From: Branchiostoma lanceolatum
Taxonomy: Eukaryota; Chordata; Leptocardii; Amphioxiformes; Branchiostomatidae
DNA length: 64,000 nucleotides
Assembly (NCBI RefSeq): GCF_035083965.1
Contig: NC_089728.1
Location: forward strand, 17,609,955 to 17,673,954
Reading direction: 5' to 3'
Within the stretch, counting starts at the first letter, position 1. The number at the start of each line of letters is the position of its first letter. Below are positions 10,301 through 23,800 of the stretch, in pieces. Below the pieces are notes generated by a model. It was not told the origin of the DNA, made no database searches, and saw only the letters and a list, made by a program, of their open reading frames with translations. The translations under genes were made by a program, and so were the position numbers.

Positions 10301-13300
10301 CTGCTGCCGCTTCAAATACAATGTTAAACCGGTTAGCCCGGAAGGCTTTGAGCTTAACAATGTTCTTTTTCTTCTGGGCAACATCAACATCTTCAGCAGA
10401 GCGTACAATATGGAGAAAGTCTTTGAAAGCCAGAATGCGGCCTGCTTGCTGGTTCCCACCCGGTGCAAAGGCGTCAGAAGTGGTTCTTATGCACCTCTGA
10501 GTAGCTGAGTCGCTGTGTTTCCAAGTGTAGTTTCCTTGGGAGTCTTGAAAATCTTGCACTCCCTCAGCGCCCAGTGGTCCTTCCTTCTCCCGCCACACCT
10601 TCTCAAGCTCAACAAGGCCCGCATCTGCATACGTAGCAAAGCCGATCAATGCATGTAGGTTACAGTACATGTGATTCATTTTGGAAAGACTATCTTGCTG
10701 TACAGTGGAGAGACTGTCCCAGTTTTCTTTGACTTTGGGAAGTATCTCTGTCCTGTAGTCTTCCAGGAGATTATTAAATCGCTTCTGGCTGGCGGCGCCA
10801 TCACCCATAGTGTTCTTTAATGTCGACACCAACAGGTTGTACTTCTCTTCTGCATCTTCTGGGGAAGAAGTGAGCTCGGCCATCTTCTTAAAGGTGAATT
10901 TGAAGGCGTCCAGCTGATCTTCAGCCACTCCACTCGAGACCTGCTGGAGGCCTACAGTGGAGGTTAGGCCACCGGTATTTACCTGCATTCCGACCACTTT
11001 CTGACCGTCTCGACTGGTCCCATCACTCTGCAGTGCAGCAGTGCTCACTGCGCTCAACTTGTCACTGACATGGATGGACGCAACAAGGTTGGCCTCATAC
11101 CTCATCTCTTGGCAAAATGTTTCACCAGGAAAATCAGTCCTGTCAATATCAAAGCAGCCAAGGGTTGTCAGCACACAATGAGCTACATTTGAAAGCTGGT
11201 GCGCATTGACTTCAAATCGCAGAAGATCCATGAAACAGCGCCTAAGATCATCAGAGAAGGAACTGTTCTTGTACGACCCTTCTCGAAGATTAATCGAGCG
11301 CTGATTTTCGAAGACTTGTTGAACAAGGTCTTCAACCTCTGCTTGAAGAGTGGCGACTTGTCTGTCTCTGGCTTTCTCCTTCTTCTTCATGGCTTTTAGC
11401 TCTTCTTCCAGTTTTTGGCTTCTGCTCATCCAGTACTGAAGTTGTCGAATTTCATTTCCCTTGCCTTTTTTCAAGTCTGTCAGCTTCTTTTTCATACTTT
11501 TAGAATTCTCTGACAACAATTCCAGCCTTTGCTGCTGGTTGCTGATTTTACCATCTCTTCTTTTCACCTTCTCTTGCCAGCTCTTCACATTCAGTGTGAT
11601 TGCCTTCTGCCTGACTTTTTCTTCCTTCTCCTGTAAGAACTTCATCTTCTTTCTCATCTTCTTCTCTTCCTTCTCTTTTTGTTTGTCCCTTGTTTTCAGT
11701 TCTCTCTCGAGGCAGGAATTCTTGATGGTAATGTCTTTTATTTCCAAGTCTTTCTCTTTGACCTGTCGCTGAAGAGTGTTCTTTGCCTGACGTGCAGCTT
11801 GCAGCGTCTGGGACATTCCTGATGTTGATGGTTCGGGGTTGTTTGTTTCCCTTGGTACAGGCGGTCGGTACGGCAATGACAGTTCTTCTAAAAGTGCGGC
11901 TGTTCTGTTTTTCCTTGCCTTGCTCATCTTTTCTTTATTTCTCTTCATTGCTGTTGCCAAGCTGGATAGGTTGACGCCATCCAAGGAGCCAGGCCCGAGT
12001 AACTTTTCCAGCCACTCTTTTGCCGTTGCTTGTGTTGCTTCTGGCCTCTTCTCTCGATAAGCCTCAATCTCAGCCACGATCATGTTGGTGATCGGGACTC
12101 TTTCTTGATCTTCTCTCCATCCATTCTGCAGCACTGCGGGTGTAATGCCCACCTTTGCACACTCCGGCCCAACGTCAGTTGTTCCTGTGATATGAAGGAT
12201 ACAATGTGATTTAGATGTTGACTACATGTATATTCAAATAAAATGTATCTTTCAAGAGATTAAATTTTAACATACTGTACAATATAAAAATGTTTATCTA
12301 TTGTGGAACTTTCTATTGAGTACTCATTGTAAATCAATTTCTAAAACTAGTGACATCAGTGAACTAGGATGGTAAACGAATTTTTTAAGTAAATGTATCT
12401 ACTGGAAACACAATAAGATATCCTAGTGAGTCTGTAAAAATATTGCAAAGCACAGGGAAGCTGGGAGCCCGCCCCCCTCCCCCTCCTAGCAATGGTAACA
12501 TTACCGCGATGCGGTACAGATTTCTTTGTAGGTACATGAAATCATTTCTATATGAGTAAAAAGAAAATACAAACGTAACGGTGAAATGCCTGAATGGGTG
12601 TTGACATCAATCAATTCACCGTAGTCCTGTCCCCGAAATCAAAATAAATGCAACAAGAAAGCATGGGGACGTGCCCGGACAAATCGAGGTAAGCATGCAC
12701 ATTTTTCATTGATATTCAGGCGGTAATATCTCCTACGAAATTCAACTAAACCAGCTATAACCCACATAAAAAGTGAAACAAATTCTTTACCTGGCCTTTT
12801 TGGTGTATTGGTGGCCGCATTCGAGTCCGATGTCGCCGGAATCTCGTCATTCTGAGGTCGACTCTCCTCGCCGCCATGCCGAACGGCCGCCATGACAGTT
12901 CTTGAAAATCCAGTGCGTAATGCTGAAAGTAACTGCCTATTCCGCGCGTCGTAATCGCTCAAATATATGCGAATTTGGTACCAACAGAAAGGCAAAATTT
13001 TGAAGTTTTAGATAATACATGCATTTAAAATTTTTTACTGAGGAACATAGTGGAGAAAATTGAGATTTAAAGTTTGAAAAGTCAATATTTTTTCACACCG
13101 ACGTCACACCGGCATCATTCTGGTATCATTTTGCAGCTCGTAATGTTGGCTACAAATTGGCGGCTAGTTTTCTTGTTTACCATTTTGCACACGGCGCGGA
13201 ATCGCTCTGGCGCGAGACCGGCCCCAGGCAAATATTGGCGCGCGGGAAGGCGCCCGAGGCGCCGCCGGGAAAACGCGCGTCGCCCCTCGGGCGATTGCTC

Positions 13301-14762
13301 CCTTATGGTTTGACTTATTTTTATAATTCTTTCACAGATACGTAGATAAGAACCTTCTGCAACTGCTGATATCAAAATATAAGCGTTTTTTGTCCGTTCA
13401 GTACCCGATTCAGAGCCTGCAATCAGGCGTAATTTTCGGTTTTTAGCGGTTTTCAGCGTTTCCGGGGGAATTTTTTTGTCCGTCCGGCACCCCTAGTATC
13501 AGGGATTTTTCTAGGAAAAACTTGCAGGGGGAGCATTATGAGTTCGAGGAACGTCACCATGTAGGGCGATGGTGCGGACGGGTGAAGTTTTAGAGAATTT
13601 TTAAGTTAAGACAGGGTTTTCTAAGACTTTTTGAGGGGCAAAATGACTGTCAGACTGGTAACAGTTGTGGCCACATGTGACCTAGTAGCATCCCTGGTCA
13701 ATCAGAACTTTATGTTTTTTGAGTATCTGCTCTCTATGGTAACAGGGCGTATGGTCAGGGCATGGAGGCGCAGCGCCCTTGTTCCCCTCTTTAGAAAAAG
13801 CCCTCATACCTTCCCAGCTGCAGCCGCTGTGGATGCGACGTAGATCTGTTGAATCTGTTTGACCAGTGCCTCGTTCTGTAGCACATTCTGGATGGCCTCC
13901 TCCGTGGGGGTAGGCATGCCCATCTGTACCAGGGACTGGATCACCAACTCTCGCGTGTCCGGCAGGTTTGGCTGGTCCTGTTTATCTCCTACAGAAACAA
14001 TGGAATGCTTTAGCTGATGCAGCAGAATGATAAATGGTAAATAATACTTACTCATTACAAAAACAAAATAAACTGTATAAAATTGGTAAAAATCCAGTTG
14101 CTTGAGTAATTGTAATTTGGCATATCTTATCACCAGTCTTGGATGTCTGTAACTTCATCAATGCATGAATTCTTTTCTTTCAGAAGTTACCTTAACAGAA
14201 CTATGCGTGGAATTTTTCATGAAATGATCTGACAATACTTGTATAAATAAGTACTATAACAAAAGGTTTAAAATACAATCACAAGAGTTCGATTTGCAAA
14301 ATTTCAGATTTCCTATGGCGTATGTGATCTGTATCATCATTCATGAAAAGTGATGCTACGTACTGTTCACTGACACTTTCAACAGAGGTACATTTTTTCC
14401 TGTCAGATAAAGTGTTCCATGCTTCTCATAATAAAGGAGACTTTTACCAGGCTTCTTCTTGATTCCCTTTGCGATGAGCTGTTGCTCTAAGACAGTCACC
14501 TCGTTGTCGAAGTCGCTCCACATCTGGTCCATGTTGTCTTCTGACGGTCCAGGCTGGACAGAGCCGAATGTGTCCAGTCCAGCGGGTCCAGTTTTGGGTG
14601 GACCAGGTTGAAAGGGCACCGGCCGCCCACCCTGGTCTGACCCTCCAAACCTTCCAGCGAACTTGGCTGGTGGGGGGCCGAGGGGGGTCTGCAAGGTATA
14701 AGCACTTGGTAAATCAGTACTACGGTCTTTTGTGGTCATTACCTTCACCAAGAAGGTTTTGG

Positions 14763-14803
<41 letters not shown>

Positions 14804-17800
14804 GACGATAATTCAAGAATGCCTGGGTGGATTGTCTTAATAGTTGGTTTGTGGGTGGGTCTTCAAGAGACCTCAAAACGATTAGATTTTAGGGCCCCCG
14901 GCGTCTTTTTATGGCATTGCAGCGGAACTTCCGGTTTTGATATTTCGTGTTCTGGTGCTACATTTTTTTTCATGGTGTTTTGCATGCTCAAGGTTGCATT
15001 TTTTTTGCATGGATGGAAAGTAGATTCTTAATGTAGGCAAAGCAAATCACAAAGTAGCCAATTCAAGCACAAATTAAAACAGAAACTAACATTACCTCAT
15101 TGGCTGAAAGTGTGGAGTCATCTTGCTGATTCTTCCTCTTCAAGATGCCCTTCTTAACCGGCTTCTCCAGGACCAGCCTCCTCCCACCCTGGTTCCTCTG
15201 CCAAGGAGGACCATCAACGTCCGTCCAGCTCCCTTCCACGTTGTCATGGAAACCACCTGGGCCCGCCCTGTCACTGGGTCTTCCTTCCATGTTGTCATGG
15301 AAACCACCTGGTCCTGCCATATCACTGAGTCTTCCTCTGTTTTGCCAGTTGTTGTTAGCAGGTCCTGCATTCTGACCGCCCTGTGGCATACCCATCTGGT
15401 TGTTACCAGACATGCCCATACGATTGTTAGGTGGTCCACCCATCTGGTTGCCAGGTGGTCCACCCATCCAGTTGCCTTGTGGTCCATCCATCCGGTTGCC
15501 GGGCGGTCCACCCATCTGGTTACCCTGTGGTCCACCCATCTGGTTACCTTGTGGTCTACCCATTTGGTTCATGTTTGGTCCACCCATCTGGTTGCCTTGT
15601 GGTCCACCCATCCAATTGCCAGGTGGTCCACCCATCTGGTTCTTGTTTGGTCCATCCATCCGGTTAACAGGTGGTCCACCAAATTGGTTCTTGTTTGATC
15701 GACCTATCTGGTTGCCGGGTGGTCCACCCATCTGGTTGTCTGAATTTCCACCCATCTGGTTCCCTTCTGGTCCACCCATCTGGTTGCCAGGTGGTCCACC
15801 CATCCTGTTGCCAGGTGGTCCACCCATCTGGTTCTTGTTTGGTCCATCCATCTGGTTGCCAGGTGGTCCACCCAACTGGTTGCCAGATGGCATCTGGTTG
15901 TCAGGTGGTCCACCCATCTGGTTGTCGGGTGTGTCAGCCATCTGGTTGTCAGGTGGCATGCCTTCCTTGTTGTCCTGTGACATGTCCATCTGCCAATTAG
16001 CATTGGAGCTGCCATCTTGCCAACCAGCCCCTGCCCAGCTTTGACTGGTCGTGTCCATATTTGGCATGTATCCCTGAGAATACGCCATAGCCTGGCTGTA
16101 CCACTGTGCAGCAGCCGCCCAGTCGTACCCTGCCATCGATGATGCCATAGATGGGGGAGGGTACTGCTGCATGTAAGCTTGTGAGTACATGCCTGTACCC
16201 GGGTCGTAATAGGGCTGATACATGGATGTAGCCTCACTGGATACCGGCGGTGGAGGGGGTGGCTGAGGAGCTGTGTCGGCTGGAGGGGGAGGGGGTTGGG
16301 GTGCGTCATCAGGAGGCGGTGGTGGCGGCGGAGGATTGGTGATGTCAAAAGGAGGTGCAGGAGGAGGGGCGGGTGGCTGTGCTGTGGACGTAGCGGGCGT
16401 GTCGCTTGTCCAGCTGGGGTAAGGGGTTTGTTGGGGAGGCGCAGCGCTGGTTGGTGGCAGGGGCGGAGCGGCACTGCTCGGTGGAGGCAATGGCGGAGGG
16501 CGCACACGCAAGTCCTGGTCACAAGGGGGCAACGGTGGGAACTCTACGTCGGGTGCAGGTTGGTCCGTTGGTGGAGCAGGCTTCACGCGGTGGTCCTGGT
16601 CCATCGGAGGAAGCGGCGGGAGCTCAACTTCCGGCGCTGCGTTCACTTTAGGTAACGGAGGGGGTGGGGCATCAGTGGGGGGTGCCGGTTTAACCTCAGG
16701 GGGGCCGTCAATGTTGGACGTTGCTGGCTTGACTTTGGGGGCAATACTAGGCTTGACAAGTACTGTTTCAACCACTACTGGGGCACTTTTCACAGATGAT
16801 GAGGCTGGGGGCTGTACAATATTCTCCTCTCTCTGGGATAGGTTTGACACAGGCTGGGTAGCTGGAGATTCAAGTTTAGATGTGTTAGCCTTCTTAGGTT
16901 GGCTTGGAAATATCTCCTCTTGGTCAGCCGTTGGCTGTACTGACTGCTTGAGTATTGAACGGGGTGGCTTGGTTGGCGTGGCTGTTGGTTGGGATACACG
17001 TGGTACAGTTTTGGAAACGGATTCCACTAGTAGTGATTGCTGTTCTAGTAATGATTCTTTACTGACTGGGGGAGCTATTGGAGATGTTCTTTCCACTTTG
17101 TATGACAATGTTTGCTGTAGGGGTACGTCTTTGTTGCTCGGGGCCGGGGGTGACTGAACTACTTTAGGGGGCTTTGCCACCTTTTCAAGCAAAGGTTGCT
17201 GAGTTGGAGATGGTTTTGAATGAGCCACTTCTGGGGCCTCTTCTGAAAACATACGTTCTCCCTTGTGCTGCATTCCAAGCTGCATAATTCTCTGTTCCAA
17301 AGTCTGTTTAGATGGTTCAGGTTGTAATTGTGAATACTGTTCGACTTGGGTCACAGGGGAATCTTTCCCTTGACCGATTCCGGCTGGCAACACTTGTGGA
17401 AGAAGCCCGGGCACAGACTTGATAGCCTCTAGCGCCTTACGAATCGAGTCTTGCAATGACGTGTCCTCGATGAGTGTCTTTGGTAAATCGATTGAACTCA
17501 CTGCAGTTGAAGTTTGTACGTGTGATTCCTGCTGCAGTGGCGGATTCAGATCAGTAGGGGGCACTGCTGGGGCAGTCTTACTCCCAGTATTGAGTGCTTG
17601 CAGTACAGCTTGCTGCAGTGGATCCCTTTTGCCAGCAGATTGCGCTGCTGGTGCAACGTGGTGTGCCTGAGGCTGTATTTCCTGCTGCACTTGTGGCAGT
17701 TCTTCACTAGGGGGCGCTCCTTGAGGAGCAAACTTGGCAGCATCAAGGACATGTTGGATAGACTGCTGCAGTGATGAGCTCTGGCTGCTAGGGGTCCCCG

Positions 17801-20800
17801 TTGACTTCAGCAGGCCCAACACACTACTGATGTCAGGAGCAGGGGCCGGAGCAAGAGAGGGCTGCTGCAGTTCAAACGTTGGAGCGCTAGGTGGCGCTTC
17901 TGGAGGTGCTTTGAGTGCATCGAGCGCTTGCTGCACCTGGCGCTTCAGGCTTTCAGCCGGGTCGTCTTCGCCCGCGTTACCTCGATATCCCTGCGCTGAC
18001 GCAGCTTCCCAGCTAGGGGGCGCCGCTCCATACTGCTCCTGGCCACCATACTCCAATCTTGGTTTCTCTCTAACCACCTCCTCTGTAGATGAAAAAAAAA
18101 GAAGTAATATATGATGAAGGATGGTAACAAGGAAAAAGGAGATAGATTTATGACATTTAATAACTGTAGCTCAACACCAATATTTAAGAAGTAGACTATT
18201 TGCTCAGTGATGGTGACATGGTTTTGAGTTTATCTTAAACCATAAAAAGCTAGTCTTCCTGTATTAAAGCTGACAAAATACACTGGAAAAACTTTTTATC
18301 AGCTTTATAACTATTGTCAGTCCACCTTAACAGGTTTAAAGAGTCTGAAATTAAAGACAAAATGGAGAAGCAATTTTTCGCAGACGATTTTGTTTAGAGG
18401 GGTTGTGTGTGAGAGAAAAAAGGATGGTCCAAAAACATGATCTTCCCTCCATACATCTGCTTGGAGAAGAGGAAAACCAACCTTTTCTACTTCCCAGGAG
18501 GACTTTTGCAATTAAAGACAAAATGGAGAAGAAATTTCCAACCATATTTTGTTTGAAAGAGTTTGTGAATGAGATTAATAAAAAAGATTCTTCCCAAAAC
18601 ATGATGATCTTCTTTCCATACATCTGCTTGGAGAAGAGGAAAACGGACCTTTTCTATTTCCCAGGAATCTGCAATCAAAGACAAAATAGAGAAGAAATTT
18701 CCAAGCAGATTTTGTGTGTCTCTCCAAACATCTGCTTAGAGCCCTCCAAACATCTGCTTGGAGCCCTCCAAACATCTGCTTGGAGCTCTCCAAACATCTG
18801 CTTGAAGCCCACCAAACATCTGCTTGAAGCGCTCCAAACATCTGCTTGGAGCCCCCCCATACATCTGCTTGGAGCCCTCCAAACATCTGCTTGGAGGCCT
18901 CCAAACATCTGCTTTGAGCCCTCCAAACATCTGCTTGGAGCCCTCCAAACATCTGCTTGGAGCCCTCCAAACATCTGCTTGGAGCCCTCCAAACATCTGC
19001 TTGGAGCCCTCCAAACATCTGCTTGAAGCCCTCCAAACATCTGCTTGGGGTCCTCCAAACATCTGCTTGAAGCCCTCCAAACATCTGCTTGAAGCCCTCC
19101 AAACATCTGCTTGGAGCCCTCCAAACATCTGCTTGGAGCTCTCCAAACATCTGCTTGGAGCCCTCCAAACATCTGCTTGGGGTCCTCCAAACATCTGCTT
19201 GAAGCCCTCCAAACATCTGCTTGAAGCCCTCCAAACATCTGCTTGGAGCCCTCCAAACATCTGCTTGGAGCTCTCCAAACATCTGCTTGGAGCCCTCCAA
19301 ACATCTGCTTGGAGCTCTCCAAACATCTGCTTGGAGCCCTCCAAACATCTGCTTGGAGTTGGAGATGAGGAAAACGGACCTTTCCTGCTCCCCAGGAGCA
19401 CATCTGTGAGCTGTCTGCAGTCGAAGCAGCTGTCGTTCCCTGGGTGGACGTGTGCCTGCATCACCGTGTTCCCTACCTTCAGCTCATCACCATGGCTGAT
19501 GGGGAACGGGCCGCTAACCTTCTTCGGCTGGAGGGAATTATAAGAACACAGCATAGATTTTTATCACATTTTTGCTCAAAGTGTGTATGGTGACCCAGTC
19601 ATAGCAGGATTCTTGCTAATGCATTTTACACCCCGACCAATCGACCTCTTTGAAACTCAGATTTGAATCAGCCATGCCCCGCCAAATCGCTTTCTAAGTT
19701 GCCTTAACGATTAACGTTTAAAGAAAAGTAGTAGAAACTATTTACACTGCGCGATAATTGGATCAATCCGCCAATGACATCACCTCATGCTATATAAGGT
19801 CAGGCAGTTGACCTTTCTGGGTCAGCCATTGAGATTCATCCACAGCGGCAGGACGTGTTGGAGTCTTGTCCTGAGCTCTACGTGGTTTTCGCTGCAAGGT
19901 CGTGCAGGAGTTTCAGCAAGCGCCTGCGGTGTCGGGCGGCGTCTCTAGCCGTGAGAATTTTCCAGTGGACGTCCACGACGGCATTTCGGTCAAGGTTTGG
20001 GCTAGTTAGTGGGCTAATTTTGACTGGTAGAGCGGGAGGCAGGGATTTTTGAGGCCGTAACGAGTGCAAAGGGTTTCTGGGTTTTCTCGTTTTCGGTTAT
20101 TTTGCACGTGGGTTCGTCTTTTCTTTTACGAACTAGGTGTGTTACTGGGGTGTTGGATAGTTGGCTGCTAACCTCGGGTTTTATTTTGTGCATTTGTTTT
20201 ACCGGTGTGTGCTTTGACGGTTTGGTTGCAGCTGGTTTGAGTCGACGCGATTTTGGCGGGTTTTTATGCACGTGGGATATTTGCATTTGTATGCGTGGAG
20301 AATTTCTTTTGTTCTCTGGTTTTCGTAACAGGGTTACTCGGGTGGTTTACAGTAATTGGTAAGGGAAGGGTGCCTGAGTGGAGCTTTCGGCCTTGGCAAA
20401 TCGGTGTCCTGGTCCTTGGTCGGATTGGGCCTTGTTCTGCCCTTTCGATGTAAGTTTCCTCGGGTGGGTAGCGTGTGTATGTCGTGGTTTGATCCAGTTA
20501 TGAAGTGGTATTGTGTGCCTATATAGGAATGACAAGCCAAGTACCGACGCTGCCCACCGCGGGCTTGCAGGATGTTAATCAGGATCCTCAGGGTTCTGGA
20601 CAGCAGCAACGGCAAGGGATACAGCAGGTTGGACAGCAGCAACGGCAAGGGACACAGCAGGTTGGACAGCAGCAACAGCAAGGGACACAGCAGGTTGGAC
20701 AGCAGCAACGGCAAGGGACACAGCAGGTTGGACAGCAGCAACAGCAAGGGACACAGCAGGTTGGACAGCAGCAACAGCAAGGGACACAGCAGGTTGGACA

Positions 20801-23800
20801 GCAGCAACAGCAAGGGACACAGCAGGTTGGACAGCAGCAACGGCAAGGGACACAGCAGGTTGGACAGCAGCAACGGCAAGGGACACAGCAGGTTGGACAG
20901 CAGCAACGGCAAGGGACACAGCAGGTTGGACAGCAGCAACGGCAAGGGACACAGCAGGTTGGACAGCAGCAACAGCAAGGGACACAGCAGGTTGGAAAGC
21001 AGCAGGTAGCTGCACCCACGGCGCAGCAGCAACCCGGGGGACAACCGGTACGGCAACAGCAGCCGACTCCGCCGACGCAGCAGTTAGACGCTATACCTGG
21101 AACGTCGGCGGCGTCCCTGCCCGTGCCACCGTTGAGCGGGCCCCAGGGCTCATCTCAGCTGACCGCTCAGCAGGTGATTTGTGCTTTTTTGTTTGGTTTT
21201 ATGCTTTTCGGTTTTGGAAGGATGTAGTCTTCCTGATAGTTGCTTGTGTGTGCTTTCTGATTTGGTTACATTTGACTTTGCGTCCGACTGAGATTGGTAA
21301 AGTTTTGTGTTTCATTTTAGAACCGTTGATTGTGTTTATGTAGACAGTTTTAGTTTGTTATGTCTTCATAGAAAGTTTATTGTACATTGTTTGGTACAGT
21401 TTTGTGTTGTTTGCGCGCCATGTGATGTTCGTCGATGTCCCCTGGTTGAGTGTTATTTGGCACATTTTAGTGCTGACACTAGCTGGGGGTAATCGAGCGG
21501 TGACATACGTGGCGTGGCAAGTGTGTACGTCGTGGCGATGTTCGTCGATGTCCTCAGTTGAGTGTCATTTGGCGCATTTTAGCACTGACATTAGCTGGGG
21601 GTAATCGAGCGGTGACATGCGTGACGTGATTAATTCGTACGTCGTGGTGATGTTCGTCGGTGTCCTCGGTTGAGTGTTATTTGGCACATTTTAGTGCTGA
21701 CACTGGCTGGGGGCAATCGAGCGGTTGCATACGTGACGTGATGAATTTGTATGTCGTGGTGATGTTTGTTGATGTCCCCCGGTTGAGTGTTATTTGGCAC
21801 ATTTTAGTGCTGACACTAGCTGGGGGGTAATCGAGCGGTGACACAAGTGACATGAGTGATGTGTACGCGGTGGTTGCGTTCGTTGATGTCCTCGGTTGAG
21901 TGTTCGCTTGCACTTTGTTGTGCGGACACTCGCTGAGGGGCAGTCGAGCGTGGCCAGCGTGACATTAGTGATTTTACGCTGTGGTGACGTTCGTCGATGT
22001 CCTCGGTTGAGTGTTCGCTTGCATTGTAGTGCGAATACTCGCTGAGGGGCAGTCGAGCGTGGCCGGAGTGACATTAGTGATTTGTACGCTGTGGTGATGT
22101 TCGTCGATGCCCTCGGTTGAGTGTTGTTTAGCATATTTTAGTGCCAACACTCGCTGAGAGGCAGTCGAGCGGTGGTGCACCTGACGTGACAGATTGTATG
22201 TTATGGTGATGTTCGTCGATGTCCTCGGTTGAGTGTTGTTTAGCACATTTTAGTGCCAACACTCGCTGGGAGGCAGTCGAGCGGTGACACAGGACGTGAC
22301 GCTTTGTTTGTTATGGTGATGTTCGTCGATGTCCTCGGTTGAGTGTTGTTTACCACATTTTAGTGGCAACGCTCGTTGAGAGGCAGTCGAGCGGTGGCGC
22401 ACCTGACGTGACGGATTGTATGTTATGGTGATGTTCGTCGATGCCCTCGTTTGAGTGTTGCTTAGCATATTTTAGTGCCAACACTCGATGAGAGGTAGTC
22501 GAGCGGTGACGCACATGACGTGATAGATTGTATGTTATGGTGATGTTCGTCGATGTCCTCGGTTGAGTGTTGTTTAGCACATTTTAGTGCCGACACTCGC
22601 GGAGAAGTAATCGAGTGGTGACACACCTGACGTGACGGATTGTATGTTATGGTGATGTTCGTCGATGTCCTCGGTTGAGTGTTGTTTAGCACATTTTAGT
22701 GCCAACACTCGATGAGAGGTAGTCGAGCGGTGACGCACCTGACGTGATAGATTGTATGTTACGGTGATGTTCGTCGATGTCCTCGGTTGAGTGTTGTTTA
22801 GCACATTTTAGTGCCGACACTTGCGGAGAGGTAATCGAGTGGTGACACACCTGACGTGACAGATTGTATGTTATGGTGATGTTCGTCAATGTCCTCGGTT
22901 GAGTGTTGTTTGGCACTTTTTAGTACCAACACTCGCTGGGAGGCAGTCGAACGGTGACGCGTGACGTGAGGTATTGGTACGCTTTGGTGGCGTTCGTCGA
23001 TGTCCTCAGCTGAGTGTTGTTTAGCACATTTCAGTGCCAACACTTGCTGAGGGACAGTCGAGCGTGGCCAGCCCGACGTGAATGATTCGTACGCTGTGGT
23101 GGCGTTCGTCAATACCTTTGGTTGAGTGTTTTCTTACACAGTATAGTGTGGGCACTCGCTGAGGGGCAGACGGGCGTGACTAGTGTGACGTGAGTAATGT
23201 GTACGCTCTGGTGACGTGTGTTCCCCTGCGTATGTTAATGCGGACACTTGATGGCGTTAGTCGAGCGTTGCCAGGGTGTCGTGATTGATCTGTACATTTG
23301 CGGAATGTAAGATGTAGCGTGATGGGCTTGAAGTTTTAAAGATAAGGCGGAGTAACGGCGAGCGTTAACCATGTTGATGGTAGGGATATGGCAAGCTGAA
23401 AATAGTGGAGGGTGACTATTTTGCTTGTTTATACTTCAGGAGTTCGAACGGTTGAGGCGAGAACTGTCCGGTATGAGGGACGAGATGGCGCAGCTAAGGG
23501 GAGGCTCAGTAGACAGCATCAAGGAGGAGCTCGTTCAGCTGGCGTCTCGTCCACCCGCAGCCTTCGATGCTAGAAGGGCGTTGGGCCTTTTGGAGACCCT
23601 GGCGATCACCGCTAAGCATCAGAACCACGCCAAAGCGGGAGAGTATGGGGCCATGTTGCAGACAGTGAGGCCGCTGGTCGACCAGGATTTCTTCAATGAG
23701 TTAATTATAGATATGTTAGGGGATCCTGTCGTGAAACAGATACGTAGATCTATGCATGGATTTATAAAGAGCCGTAAGGCATTGTCTGACCTGGCAGAGG

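Noticed and set aside
15123-18114. Plus-strand ORFs opposite the giant exon 8
   Set aside because: Antisense shadows of low-complexity Pro/Gln-rich coding sequence; no splice or start support.
18403-19554. Several long ORFs (200-270 codons) on both strands
   Set aside because: All are translations of the 22-bp satellite; a 22-bp unit cycles through three frames and gives repetitive peptides.
20334-21056. Leu/Pro- and Cys-rich minus-strand ORFs opposite gag
   Set aside because: Shadows of the 33-bp coding minisatellite; the unit length is a multiple of three, so every frame without a stop stays open.
21677-23112. Series of 76-codon minus ORFs every 112 bp
   Set aside because: Periodic artefacts of the satellite in the gag intron.
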